NCBI GenBank assembly: GCA_011009095.1
Contig: VTPC01004247.1
Span: 255,669-319,668, forward strand
DNA: 64,000 nucleotides
Direction of reading: 5' to 3'
DNA from: Ignelater luminosus
Lineage: Eukaryota > Arthropoda > Insecta > Coleoptera > Elateridae
Below, piece by piece: positions 35,401 through 47,492 of this stretch (position 1 is the stretch's first letter; every line of letters begins with the position of its first letter). A program made the position numbers and the translations under genes. The notes under the pieces are model-generated. The model did no database searches. It was not told the DNA's origin and saw nothing but the letters and a program-made list of their open reading frames with translations.

Positions 35401-37067
35401 CGCTATGCATAAATTTTTTCCTCGAATCGTATCTCAACCCCACTATCTCTGACAATAAAATTATTCGTGATGAATGATACTACCCATGTGAAATTATGAG
35501 CATGCTTCGTCAGATAAACGCTAATGCTTTTGTTTATTGCGTTCTTTAATAAATAAAGAACAATGTCTAAATATTTCTTTCCACTTTTTCAATACCTAAT
35601 AATTTTTACATATTATGCAACGAAAGTGTAACCCCGGGCTGGCGTTTGTAGTAACCTTGAGCTATAAAAAAATCTGGTCTTGTCAGCTATAGAACACTGA
35701 GTATATAAAATTCTATTTTAATGGGTACTGAAATACAAAGTAAATAAAAATATTTTTATGAATGAAATCAATGTAGTAGTACGAAATGCTACTCAAAAAC
35801 CATTAAATCCTGTTTAAATTTAACTTCCCCAAATGATACTAAAAAAATCAATCCACTCTTTAAGGGAGTTTTTTCCAGATTTTCCTATATTTATTTTTTT
35901 TAACATTCGCATCTGCAAATACCAAACTTGTACCCACGTTTAATAATTATTTTATTTATGTATAAAAAATTATTCGATCTGATGAATTTCAATTTTTATT
36001 ATTCATTTATTCTTATTTTCTATTTTAATTTGAACTGGAATAAAAAACTTGCTTCTGTAAAATTTAAAAGAAGGAAACTCTCCTACAGCTAGCTTATAGC
36101 GCACTATTATTATCTCATATTTGCGCTAATTTTACCAACAATTTAAGACTGAAATTGTTTTCGTTTCAAGCATGAACCTTGATAAGAAGTGTTTACTAAG
36201 ATTTGCTCTCATATCAGTGCGTATACAGAAGTCAAAAAATTCAAAACACGTGTTGAAACACTTAAGAGCTAAACCAACTAGTGTATATATTACAGAATTC
36301 ACAATTAGTAACGCATTCCTTCAACTAAATACACACATACATAACAAGACGACGAAATTTATTATTATACACCTACAAGTTTGCGGTTGGTTAAAAACAT
36401 CTTTTTATACCCTTTTTGTTTCTTTTAATAAACCTATTTGTATTGTAAAAAGATGATTGCCAAGATTGTTTACTTCCAACCAATCTAAATAGTATAATTC
36501 ATTCAGTAGTATTAAGACACATGCATTATTACATAAAACACTTTTTCCTCAGATCATAGTTATTCGAATGGTGCTTAAAACTAGAATAAATAGATCGTGA
36601 CTATTTGGTTGTTTTGAAAAAGCATAAAGTTGGATAATTTAGTCTAAACACTTTTGTAATCTAAAAATAGGCACTCGATTTATCAGAAACACACAACAAA
36701 ATAATACTAACAACATATTTCGCTTTTACAAAAATTCCAAAGCAAATAGTTTTTTTTTCTTTTTGTTATTTAAGAACAACCCTTCCATCCAGTTATGTCC
36801 AAAAATGGTTTTCTACACATGGTAGGAATGCGAGGTGAGATTAAAAACATTTAAAAAGTAAGCACACGTAATTACGTAATTAAAATTAATTAATTTGTTA
36901 TTTTAATAAATTAATCCATTATTATTGAAATTAACTAAATGGAAGGAATGTTGAAAATATTCATTCAAAACGATCTTGATTTAATAAACAGTTTTTTTTG
37001 GTTTTCAATTTACTCACTATTTTGATAATTTCAACAAATCATGATATGGGATCATTTCGTTTTTCAG

Positions 37068-37480
37068 GTTCCTTAAGTTCTATGGGTGTGGGAGTGCCGT
37101 GTGGTGCAGGAACTAATCCTTTAGAATGGACTGGTCAGGTAACAGTACGGAAAAAACGTAAACCGTATTCGAAATTTCAAACGTTAGAGTTGGAGAAAGA
37201 ATTTCTCTTTAACGCGTACGTTTCCAAACAGAAGCGTTGGGAACTTGCTAGAAATTTAAATTTAACCGAAAGACAGGTAAAAATATGGTTTCAAAATCGA
37301 CGAATGAAAAACAAGAAAAACTCGCAAAGGCAAGCACAACAACAACAACAAAATAATAATAATGCCACAACTAATAATCAAAATCACCATGGTCACCATG
37401 TGACCCACCATCCGCACACACCACACCATATAGTGAACCACCATGTGGCAGCTAATGGGACTATCAAGCATCACCAGTGA
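37068..37480 (+). CDS. Abd-B: Abdominal-B, exon 2 (homeodomain and C-terminus)
   Basis: Encodes the rest of codon 258 and residues 259-394. The acceptor is TCGTTTTTCAG at 37057-37067; stop TGA 37478-37480. The homeodomain is residues 284-343 (bases 37145-37324), starting [20 protein letters not shown] and ending in the recognition helix [13 protein letters not shown]. The DNA-contacting Gln50 and Asn51 and the invariant Trp48 and Phe49 are all present. [20 protein letters not shown] is the posterior (Abd-B/Hox9-like) signature; position 39 is Asn where Drosophila has Gln. LEWTGQV (Trp278) sits six residues before the domain and is the posterior-type tryptophan motif for Exd/PBC contact. The C-tail has poly-Gln, poly-Asn and His-rich tracts and ends KHHQ, like the fly protein's MHQ. 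Upstream in-frame residues before 37068 are intron read-through. Confidence 0.97.
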
Positions 37481-39945
37481 CCCATGACGTTCTCTGGGGT
37501 TGTATTAGGTCACCATCATCATGGTTTAACATCCTAAGCACCACTTTCACTTAAACAAATAAATTGTCTTTGAATCCGAGAATATGTATTTGCATCAGGT
37601 AGGTAGACGGTGTTAGAAATGCTGTTTCAACCCCAGAGTAGTGCTTTGCTGTGCCAAAGAAGTAATAATAATAATAATAATTAAAAAATGAGTTTAAAGG
37701 TACGTGATACCAAATCGGTGTTAGTTTTAATAGTTTGTAAACATAAAACTTTGTTGTTATTGAACAGTATATTGGGCTTGTGCAAGTTTTATGTAAATTG
37801 GTGCTTAGCACCAGAGTAGAAAAAAAGAATTAAATGGGCAACTCAACCCAGTATCGAAGCTCAAGTGACTGATTATCACCTGAGTAAACCATTCACTGTA
37901 CATATGTCGACTGTCATTGTCTTAGTTTTTAAGTAATTGATATTTCACTATGTAATCCATATTGCTCGTAATCTGAATGTATAGTAAATTATTGCATATA
38001 GACAACTCCTAAATTTTGCGCAATATGTTTTCTTTTTCTTATTTTTGTTTTTTGTTTTTAGTATGCAGTGTTACTTAATTTTTTACTGCGTTTATAACTT
38101 TGTATGTTTGTTAAGCATAGAATATTGTATGATACTTATGTACAAATGAAAACTAATAATTTGCATACATACAAAAGAAAATCTATCGTTTGAATAATAA
38201 TTCTGATTGAAATTAAGGAATTAGTAGAATAAAAAAAATCTTGTAATGAAATAGATATAATACAGTTGCTTTTGGAATATTTGTGGTTTTGAGATCACGA
38301 GTGATTATCTTATTATTGTTAATTTCTACAGTTCCTTTTAATTTATTTATCAATTTCTTTTTATCTGAATTAGCAGTTTGGCAATTGTCTTAGTATTCTG
38401 CTGGAAGGAAACGAAAAACTGTTTAAATCTTTATTACTTGTTTGAACTTAAAATCTGTTATTATGTGATAAGGTGTGTTAAAATGTATTTGTTAATTTTA
38501 TTTTATTGTTTTAGCTTGTCTGAAATGTTTTATAGAAAATTCCAAACTGTTTCCAAACATGTTAATTAGATTGGCTATTAATTTAATAAATTTGTTAGAA
38601 AAGATTCACCAAGAACAAAAGCTCACTGTTCTCAGTATTTCCAAAATAAGAATTATTAAAATTGTTCTATTACCGAGACAATAACATTTTAAATTGAATA
38701 TTTTGTTTTTTTGCAAACCGCTACTCGATTAATCAATTAATTAATTAGAGTAATCTACTTAATTGCCTCAAAACTTAATGGTAATTTTGCTTATACAAAC
38801 ATACAAAGTGTTACTTACTTTATTAACATCCTGTAGATATCGGGATACGCGAATTCATTCTTTTTTATGATGATTACGTCTTTTTGTTTTTTAAGAGAAA
38901 CAATTATGGTACAAATTATATTTTTTCAACTATATCTATGCAGTGTTTTACGTTTTTAATTAATTGTACATAAAATAAAGATAATTAGTAAGAGTTTAGG
39001 TACCTGTATATCTGTGGCTTGTTGTATACGGCTAATGCATAGTATACTCAGATTCCAAGGAAGTTTTGTTTTGCTGGAATTTTTGCAGCGTAATAATGTC
39101 TTAACTGTTGATCATTATCGAGCAATATTGAGTTTTGAAGTTTTTAAAAAGAAATTGTTTTTTATATTGTTTTGTTGGTGTTTTTTGCTTACTATTAGTG
39201 TATTGATAAATGAAACTTCTCTAGAAAACCGAATTTCATCATTAAACTACTGCATGCATCATAAAATGGTAAAACGGTAGTCCTTTGTCAGCTGTGTATG
39301 TATTACCGCATCGTAAGTCCCTCAAGACTTATTTTAGCTAAATGAAATGTGTAAATATTTAATCCGCTACCTGCAAAATTTTATTTCTTGCAGAGGGTTA
39401 TATTTAGTGCAATTTGTAAAGTACATGGCGTTTCTTAAGGGATAAATTTCTAAAGTTGTCTAAAGCAAAATTGAAATAAAACAAGTTTCTTTAATTGATG
39501 AGAAAAAAATAAACAAATGCGCCATTTGCTAAATTTTATACATAGATCTCGAATAACAGAATTACTAAACATTTACATTATTGTAAAAAAAAACGTAGAT
39601 AAAGTTTTCAAAAAGACGTACCGAAATGTAGATTTTACTTTTTAATAATTGCTTTTTATCTTATTTATTGTAACTGAAATATTTAAATATTTTCAGAAAA
39701 CATTTTATAATATACTTAAATAATTTTGGAATTTATTTGTACCAAAATATGTTACTCTACTCGAGATTTTTTTTTACTATTATTGTTGTGTTCAATATGC
39801 ATATTGTTGTGTTTATGTATGTAATGTATACACATATAAATAATATAAGTATCGCATAAATGTGTTTTATAAACATTACTATTTTCTGTTTTATATTGTC
39901 CATTGTAAATTACTGAATAAATAAAGAATTAATGACTTGTATTAT
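37481..39945 (+). other. probable Abd-B 3' UTR
   Basis: AT-rich with long T-rich runs and no gene. The first AATAAA is at 37558-37563. Two overlapping AATAAA signals at 39916-39925, followed by a GT-containing stretch (GACTTGTATTATTG), make the best candidate end, for a UTR of about 2.4 kb. Long UTRs are usual for Hox genes. An (AAT)n run lies at 37663-37680. Confidence 0.35.
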
Positions 39946-42900
39946 TGAATTGCTAAAATGGATATTAGAAGACATTAAAGGGAAAAAAAAGGATGGAACG
40001 GAGAGAGCATCAGGTAAGCTTCACTGCTTTAGTAGGCATACGTTCCAAGTAGTATAAAATCGTTGGCAAAACTTCATTCAGAAATTGCGAACTGTAGCAG
40101 AAGAATTGGATTCATTCGGTTGAAAAACGAGGAAAGTCGACATTATTCGAACGCGTTCTCGATTTGCGTCAATGTATGTGATAATAGGGGTGTTTCAGGC
40201 GTGACCTGCTCTTGTTCTAGTAATCTGAATTTCTCCGTTTAAAAGATAAATTATAATCCGTTCATGGACATATTGTCAGCACACTATGTAAATTTAATTA
40301 TCAATAGACTTGTTATCGTTTATTTATTTTGAACTGTGTAGGTAATGTAATGTGTAACGCCAATTTTGTTATTTTTTGTTTGTAAATTATATGGAACAAA
40401 ATTTATACTGTATTTATGATTTTGTTGCTTTTTAGTTTTACTAGAATGAAGTTTTGTTATGCTTCATGGTTAATAGAAATAGTATTAACACTTTCTGTGC
40501 ACACGGAAAAAACCTCGATTTCCAAAACCTGTGATTTTAGAAGTTCCTGTATGAAAAATAATTTTAGAATACCCAGAAAGGGTCTTAACGTTATCTACGG
40601 GCAGGCAAAAGTTTTTAATTTTAAGTAATAATGAATTTTTACCAATACAGTTATAATATCAACATTATCAAAACTAGACCTCTTGAGAGAAAAGTATGGG
40701 AACGAAGTTATTTAAAAGGTTGATGATTTCATACCATAATTTAATAAGAAATGGTATTTTTAAAACTTTTAAAAAACGTGATATTCCCAAGGTTGCTCGC
40801 AAATTACAAAGGAATGGTTTCACAACTTCCAATAAAGCTTGCATTTCTCATACTAGTTCTACTTAGATGCTGTAGATTAAGTACGTGTAAATTATAAATA
40901 GACTTGACTGCGTTTTATTAAACATTGAGCGGTTATTTTTCTCAGCTTATTCCTTTTTGTGCATGTGCCAGTAAAATAGTCTTGTGCAAGGAAAAAGGAT
41001 TCCCCAAATTGAGCAATTTGCCATTCTGGGAAGAATGATGCTAAACATTTCTAATATGTTGCTTAAATAAATCTCGTTCTACCACTAGTATCGTAATTGC
41101 TTTAGATAGAGCATTCTTCGGAATAGTATGTAAGTAGTAGAATTAAAATTATAACTGTAAGTAATAAGTTGTACTAATAGAAGCATGTTTACCTGTACTG
41201 TAATATAAATAAGTTAGATTTAAGACTGAAAACGAATGTACCATACATTAAAGTGAGGTTAGATACGTAAATATTCACTTATTTTTTGCTATAACCTGTT
41301 TCACAGCAAGCATTGTACTTAAAGAGTAGGTACGTTAACTTGATTAAACATTTACTATTGATCTACCCACCGCAATATAACTATTTATTTGTCAATATCA
41401 AAAGAATATAAGCTGTTTTGCAAATCCTAGATATTATGAAATTGATTTGACCTTTCATCCTTTTTGTTTTTAAGGATCTAGGTTAAGTAGAGAAAATTTA
41501 TTTTGTGTATTGATTTGTTGGAATTCTCCATATAAGTTCTAAGTTTTGTAATTTGGGAAATAAAAACGAGAACTTTTAGTTAGTTTTATGATTCAGCATT
41601 AGTTTTCTATGTAAGCTACCATTAACCGAAGTTGAAGTGAGCTTTTGTATCAATGTTCAATTCTCAATTCAAATTCATTATCTTTCTTTTCTTATAAATA
41701 TTTACACTTTATGTTATGGTTTCTTTATCCGCTCTTAATTTACTCTGCATGATTTAATTTGAACCATTAAGCTCTGTATAACACTATTACATAAAGAGTA
41801 ATTGGGTCTATAGTAATAGACTCTGGATAATATTCTTAAAAATCTGGCACTCGGCCAAAAGATATATTTTTGTCAATCACATCATCACTATCAAATTATA
41901 TAATAAACTAGACAGTTCGTATTACAGCATTCAGATTGTCTACCTCTAACTATAGAAAATCTCAATTCTTCTATTAGTCATTAACGTGGCGCGATTTTCC
42001 CTTTTAAGGTTCTTACTCATAATTACTATTTCTGTAGATTCAGCTCTTCAAAAAGGGCCAAGATTCTCTAAGATCTTTGTTTACAATTACATTTAAATTT
42101 TAAAAACTGCCAACAAGTCTTTACTTGATTCATAAGTTCCAAATCCGTTCTAAGTTGTTCAGTCATAAACAGATAATTTCATGCCAAATCATCTTGCTTA
42201 AGTGATACGTTTTAAATCACAGGATCTTGAGTAATTACGTAACGACTCGACTGGGTACATTTTCTTGTAACTTTACACTGTCGATTTTGGTTGTATTGGA
42301 GCATCCAGTATTTGAGATTCTCCAGTTTATTTTCATAGAAGTTAACAAAACCAAAACAGATGCTCTGATGATGTCCAAATGCGTAAGAAAGTTCAAGATT
42401 GCTTTTCCAAAACAACATTATTGTGTAGAATATAAGAGTTTTATCCATTTATTAAAATTAAATTAGAACACGCATTCTAACAAGCGGTGGTCTATTTTTA
42501 TGCCTTCTTCCACCTACAGCTTCGAAATGTTATCTAATGTGGATAAGAGCAACATGGGCAGAATGAGAACCGCTCTCTTTTAAGATTTAAACATTGAAAT
42601 TGTTTTTTCTATAGACTGATCCTGAGTATCTGTTTTGGTAACATCATTTTAACGTTTTTGCATTAAAAGTACATAATATATAGCTCAACAGCATTTATCA
42701 CTATTATGGCATAATGTATCAGTTCTTTCTATTTCCTTAATCCAATTTGGCCTTTTAAAAGCTTATTATGAAATCTTTACATCTCCTCCTATTTGTACAC
42801 GTTCATCAATCTCAGACAAAACACTAAATACTAGATTGCTAATTGTATTATAAGAGATACAGTATTCTTTGTACTGAGTCGTATCATTTTGTCCTTTTCG

Positions 42901-45900
42901 ACAGTGTTGTTGTTGATTTGGTTTAACTGTGTTACAAATGTTTTGCAAAAACTTGGAAAAGTCCACCCTTAATACCAAACGGTTGGGTTTAGTTATTCAA
43001 AATACCTTCAACATCCACGCAAATCTAAGTATGCACTATTATCATCGCATATCCAATTTTTGGCTAATAAATCAATACATTTCGAACGCTATTGAATAAG
43101 GTGAATAATTTTTAACGAATCATTGCTAACAATGTTGCATACAGTAGCGTTTTACAGTATGAATTATCTACATGATAACAATTCTAGTTATTTAGATTAT
43201 TTTTGTAGCCAACCCTTATTTCCAAGGATGCTCGTAGCTTGTAAATTATTGTTATCATTCCCTACCAAAAGTCTCCAAAGACAGTTCTTCAGCTGCGGTT
43301 AGGTAATTCTGAAGAATAAATTATAGGCGCAGCCAAAACATAAAAATGCTCAATATTCTACATTATATATGTATCAATTACTTAACTTAAGACCCGTTAA
43401 GTCAATTTAGTACTTATATATTGTAAGAATTAGCATCAATTTAGATATTAAAAGCAAAAATCTAAAGCATTTTGCGGCATTACTTCACGGATTAACTGTA
43501 CTTATACATAACAGAAATAAAAAGTTTCTAACTGAACTGCACAAGAACGGTGTAGAATGTAAATGAAAAAACAAAATACACCAAATGAAAGGAATATGAA
43601 TGTGAATGTTAAGAAAGAATTGCAAAAGAAAAGACAGAAAAAATACAATACGGAATGAAGAAATACACCCGAAGATGATAAAGTACCTAGATATGATTAA
43701 AAAGAGAGAATTGATTTACTAAAAGCGCAAGGAACTGTCGAGTACGTAGCAGTTATACTGAATATTACCAGAAAAGCATATTAGTGAAAAAATCGAAAAC
43801 AAATAAATTAGGATAGATATCAATAGAACAATTCTAATTTAGTATTAGAAAATGTAGAAGTATATATCTACTATAAATTTAAATGTTCTAATTAAAATTA
43901 ACTAAAATGGGGAAGGCTTTGAAGTCTGGATAAGATGGTTGGTAACAATCAGTAACAATTCGCGGGTACTGCAAGAGGGTTCATGTTTGATTTTGGAGAT
44001 AATGAACAAAAAAAAAAAAAGATCAATACAGAAATCCGAGATCTACGATAAAATTATAGCGATAGCCTTGGCAGAAGCCTGAATTCTTAGAACAGAATTG
44101 TTCTGTGTATGAATAGATCGTTGAGTTACTCCACTTCAGATTTACCAAACTTTACCTCAAATGTCTCCTCTTTTAGAGAGAGGATAGCCAAAATCGCCAA
44201 TTAATCTAGTCTGGTCACGCTTAGTTTATCAGGGTATCCACAGAAGTCCCCACCAAATCTACGGGGTAGATTCTTTGGCTAAAAATAAAAACAGTCCCTG
44301 AACTGAAGGTAAGTAAAAGTATTAACATAGAACGCTATTGAATAAATGCTGTGATTTTTTAAAAAGTGAAGATAACGTGTGAAGATGAGTTTATTTGAAT
44401 GAAACAATCCTTACGTGAATATGTATGGTTTTATCCGAAGCAGCCTAAAAGAAAATGATCTCATTGTCCCTTAGATTCTCTTGGAAGAAGAAGGGTATTG
44501 AAGGTGGATCAGAAATTGTTGCGATCCAATGTCTGTGGATTAGCAGGAATTTAGCCATCTAATATAGTAACAGTCAATTCTGAAGTAAAAAAACACAAGC
44601 AGAACCTGGGACCTATTTAACGTTGGTTGGAAAACGAAATATCTGATATAAGCGAAAATTAACACAATGTGCAGAACCGCGGACACCGATGACGTCCGCG
44701 CTTAACGTGTTAAATTAAGTACACGTCATTGCAAACTAACGTTGGACTGCTTGAGAAAAATTGATTTTCTTGGTTTGAAAGCCAGCTTCCAGCAGTACTT
44801 TCTAAGAATATGTGTGTTTCCTATGGCTCTATAATTGCAGAATACCTTGTATAATACATAAAATCCAAAAAATATGCAATTTTGCTCAGAATCCAGTTGA
44901 TAGAGCCTTTCAGACTCATTATTGCTTTGGATAGTTTGTTATGACTAATGATTTTTATTTTCATCCTTGAACGTAACAAGCTTATCTTCAAACATTCTTT
45001 TCTTACCCCGAATATTTAAATCTATAGCTGAACAGCATCTGCAAACGCAAAGGCTTTTTATGAGACTTCTTAAAGTCAGACTTGGTTGATTTGCGAGAAA
45101 ACTATCTCAATCTACATTGTTTTCTGTCTTAAGAAGTGGTTTTTGGTGAGTTAGGGGAACGAATATGCCTCCTCTCCAATGTCGTACCGATAAGTATACT
45201 TATAAGATTCTTTGAGATAATTAGCACAAGGTCTTCAGGATACAAGCTTAAGTGTTACTTTTATCATGTAAAAGGCATCTCCACAATGGATGCAATGCCT
45301 TTTTGGATTTTTTTTCTGAATGTCTCATAAGTACTGTATCAACATTCTGATATTATGTTCATCGAGGAAGCTATTGCACTTAGACGTGTTAGTCCAGTGG
45401 AATTCTCAATCATACAGTTGATGTAGGTATCTTAATAGTAATTTTCATCATAAATGTCTTTTCTCTATTTAGCAGTTTGACAGTACCTAGTTGATATTCA
45501 TTCGTTTCAGTTTTAACAACAGTTATATAAAAAAGGATATTAGTAACGTCATCAAAGATAATAAAATTCCAATCTAAAAAGAACCACGCCCAGTTCTATC
45601 GCCTGTTACCACTTTGATGAATATTAACGTTTGTATAAAAAGCAAACAGTTATCTTTAGCTACTCAAAAGTTAGGTTATAATATTCTCCATTTCTGTTAC
45701 TGACGATCTCTGTAATAAAGCTACCTTCTTAAAAGACAAAAAATTTTCATAAACATAATTTAATATAAGCAATTTTACCATTACATATCTGTCAGTCTTC
45801 TCTACAAAAAATCCAGAACTGAAGGGATTGTCTTAGAGAGGTTCTACTGTGCAAATGTGTAGTGTACCGTCGAGTTTACTACTTGCCTCTGCAATTGCTA

Positions 45901-46571
45901 AACGATAGCACAAAATCGATCATAAAATTCCTTTTAAAAGCATCTTATCATTTCTAAATTCTAAATTCTTTTTTGCTAACTGAAGAAACCCGAAAGCCAT
46001 TAAGGTATACAACTTTTTCCTTTCAAAGATCAGCAAGTTATCTTACTCAAACTTTTATTTGTTTCGGTTGATCAACTGGAACACATTTTCATTTCCCCTC
46101 TATGTAAATTCTTATTTTATTTTGATAACAATAACATTCCTTCTGGTTTGGTTTATTTGTTGATTTATATTTCTTTTGTATCGAAAAGGTCCCGTATAGG
46201 AATGTAAGAAACAAACAAGATCTGCAGTGGTCAGACTAAAACACAGAGTAACATAAAAAGCAGGTGTCAAAGATACTAGTGAACCCTCTTTTTTGGCGAA
46301 GATTTTGAACACCCAATAATATTTTTTGGTGTTTTCAAGCTTTTACCTTAAAATATAATCTAGAAATAAATTAGATGAGTAAGAATTAAAAGAAACTAAC
46401 TCCATAAATTATAATGTTGAGGAAACGAAACAAAGTCTCAGATTTCTGTTTCTTGTCTAACCCGGAACTTTTCTCAGTAAAGCATTTTTAATCATATGAT
46501 AGTTACATTTAGAAATAAAGAAACAGAAAAAAGCTATACTTTGTAGAAGCTTCTATATTTGTCATAATTAT
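39946..46571. other. noncoding DNA 3' of Abd-B
   Basis: No gene and no clear transposon recognised. By Hox cluster convention this side faces abd-A and should contain segmental regulatory DNA. A GC-rich perfect 7-bp-stem hairpin lies at 44678-44700. A 26-residue open fragment at 43704-43781 faintly resembles a helix-turn-helix. No mir-iab-4-like hairpin was found by eye. Confidence 0.5.
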
Positions 46572-47044
46572 GTCTTTGATCGAGAATCAAAATCCCGACA
46601 ATCAAAATCTCTGCATTCAAAATCCCGAAAAGCCAAATCCCGACAAATAGTTAAAATCAAAATGCCAGTTTTGTAAGGTAAATTACTTTACCACTAACAC
46701 TTGTCCAATTAAAAGAAACACCTAACCTAACCTAACAAGCACTTTATGAAGATGTTACTCAGAATCTCAATCCAAACCCTCACAATTAAATAACAAATGA
46801 TGAAAGAATCAGGTAAGTATTGGTCAAATCAGGTAGGTACCCTAAGTGCTAACTATTGATTGCCATTTATACTTGACAAATGTTGGTGGTGAAGTAATTT
46901 ACCTTATAAAGCTTGTATTTTGACTTTAAATATTTGTCGGGATTTTGATTGTCCGGATTTTGATTTGTCGGAATTTTGAACTGTCAGGATTTTGACTTGT
47001 CGGGATTTTGATTGTCGGGATTTTGAACGTATCCGTCTTTGATC
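46572..47044. mobile_element. foldback-like element with repeat-bearing arms and 10-bp duplication
   Basis: The direct duplication GTCTTTGATC occurs at 46572-46581 and 47035-47044. Between them lie inverted arms built of short irregular repeats: CAAAATCCCGA units in the left arm, and at least five TCGGGATTTTGA-type units in the right arm. Further in, GTAAGGTAAATTAC at the inner end of the left arm pairs with GTAATTTACCTTA in the right. About 190 bp of unique centre holds no ORF. Arms with internal tandem repeats plus a 9-10-bp duplication fit foldback or Mutator-like elements. The family is inferred; the boundaries are directly seen. Confidence 0.75.
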
Positions 47045-47306
47045 ATTTCTGTCAAAGTGTTCACTTTATCGTTGAGTAATAATAAATTTAAATATCTTTG
47101 CTGGTTCTGCCTTTCTCGAAGGTTCAAGAGCGTAACTAGCTCATATTTTTATAGGGTGAACCCGAAAAGAAATTATAAATTTTTAGGATGTAGCTAAAAT
47201 CGATAACAATGGTTACGCTACACATAATACGTATATATCAAATTTAACTAGAACTTCAAAATAGCAACTACATCCAAAAGATATAAAGTTCCTGGGTAAG
47301 ACCAAG

Positions 47307-47342
47307 GTGGGCACAGCAGATTTTAAGTAAGCCTGTGCCCAC
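47307..47342. repeat. perfect 10-bp-stem hairpin
   Basis: GTGGGCACAG at 47307-47316 and its exact complement CTGTGCCCAC at 47333-47342, separated by a 16-nt AT-rich loop. It lies 90 bp left of the TTGTCTAAT repeat cluster and may belong to the same element. Confidence 0.5.
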
Positions 47343-47398
47343 TCAGGTACCCTCGTAGTTACGTCTTGACGGGGTTGTATTAAATACAAATCTCTTCC

Positions 47399-47492
47399 AT
47401 CTTGTCTAACCACACTTTGTCTAATGAACTTTCTTGTATAATGCCAATTTGTCTAATAACCCATTATGTCTAATACCATTGACATTAGACAA
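47399..47492. repeat. cluster of TTGTCTAAT repeats with an inverted unit
   Basis: Four to five copies of (T/A)TGTCTAA spaced about 17-22 bp, followed by the inverted unit ATTAGACAAA at about 47487. The build, short units repeated in one arm and reversed at the end, parallels the foldback element 350 bp to the left. No target duplication was found. Confidence 0.45.

Larger units (their letters stand above)
31092..37067 (+). other. Abd-B intron, 5,976 bp
   Basis: GT at 31092 and AG at 37066-37067, phase 1. The junction creates a glycine codon (G + GT) joining PYPPP to SLSSMGVG, which keeps the frame and the known Abd-B order. No clear transposon was seen. It contains a TATAAATAG motif at 31401, a CRE-bearing island at 32340-32480, a less AT-rich patch at 33420-33480 and another at 35380-35470. 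The 94-codon ATG frame at 36172-36456 has no recognisable domain and is probably chance. Confidence 0.85.

Noticed and set aside
36172..36456. 94-codon ATG frame within the Abd-B intron
   Set aside because: No recognisable domain, AT-driven composition (Lys, Ile, Asn rich), no splice support.
36998..37067. Extra N-terminal residues in front of the homeobox exon
   Set aside because: This is intron sequence read in frame; a good acceptor at 37057-37067 and the matching phase with exon 1 explain the junction. The initiating codon would be TTG.
43704..43781. 26-residue fragment (ERIDLLKAQGTVEY...) resembling a transposase helix-turn-helix
   Set aside because: Bounded by stops on both sides and too short; no other transposase motif nearby.
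46721..46736. (CCTAA)3, the insect telomere repeat
   Set aside because: Three units inside a transposable element are too few to mean an interstitial telomere.
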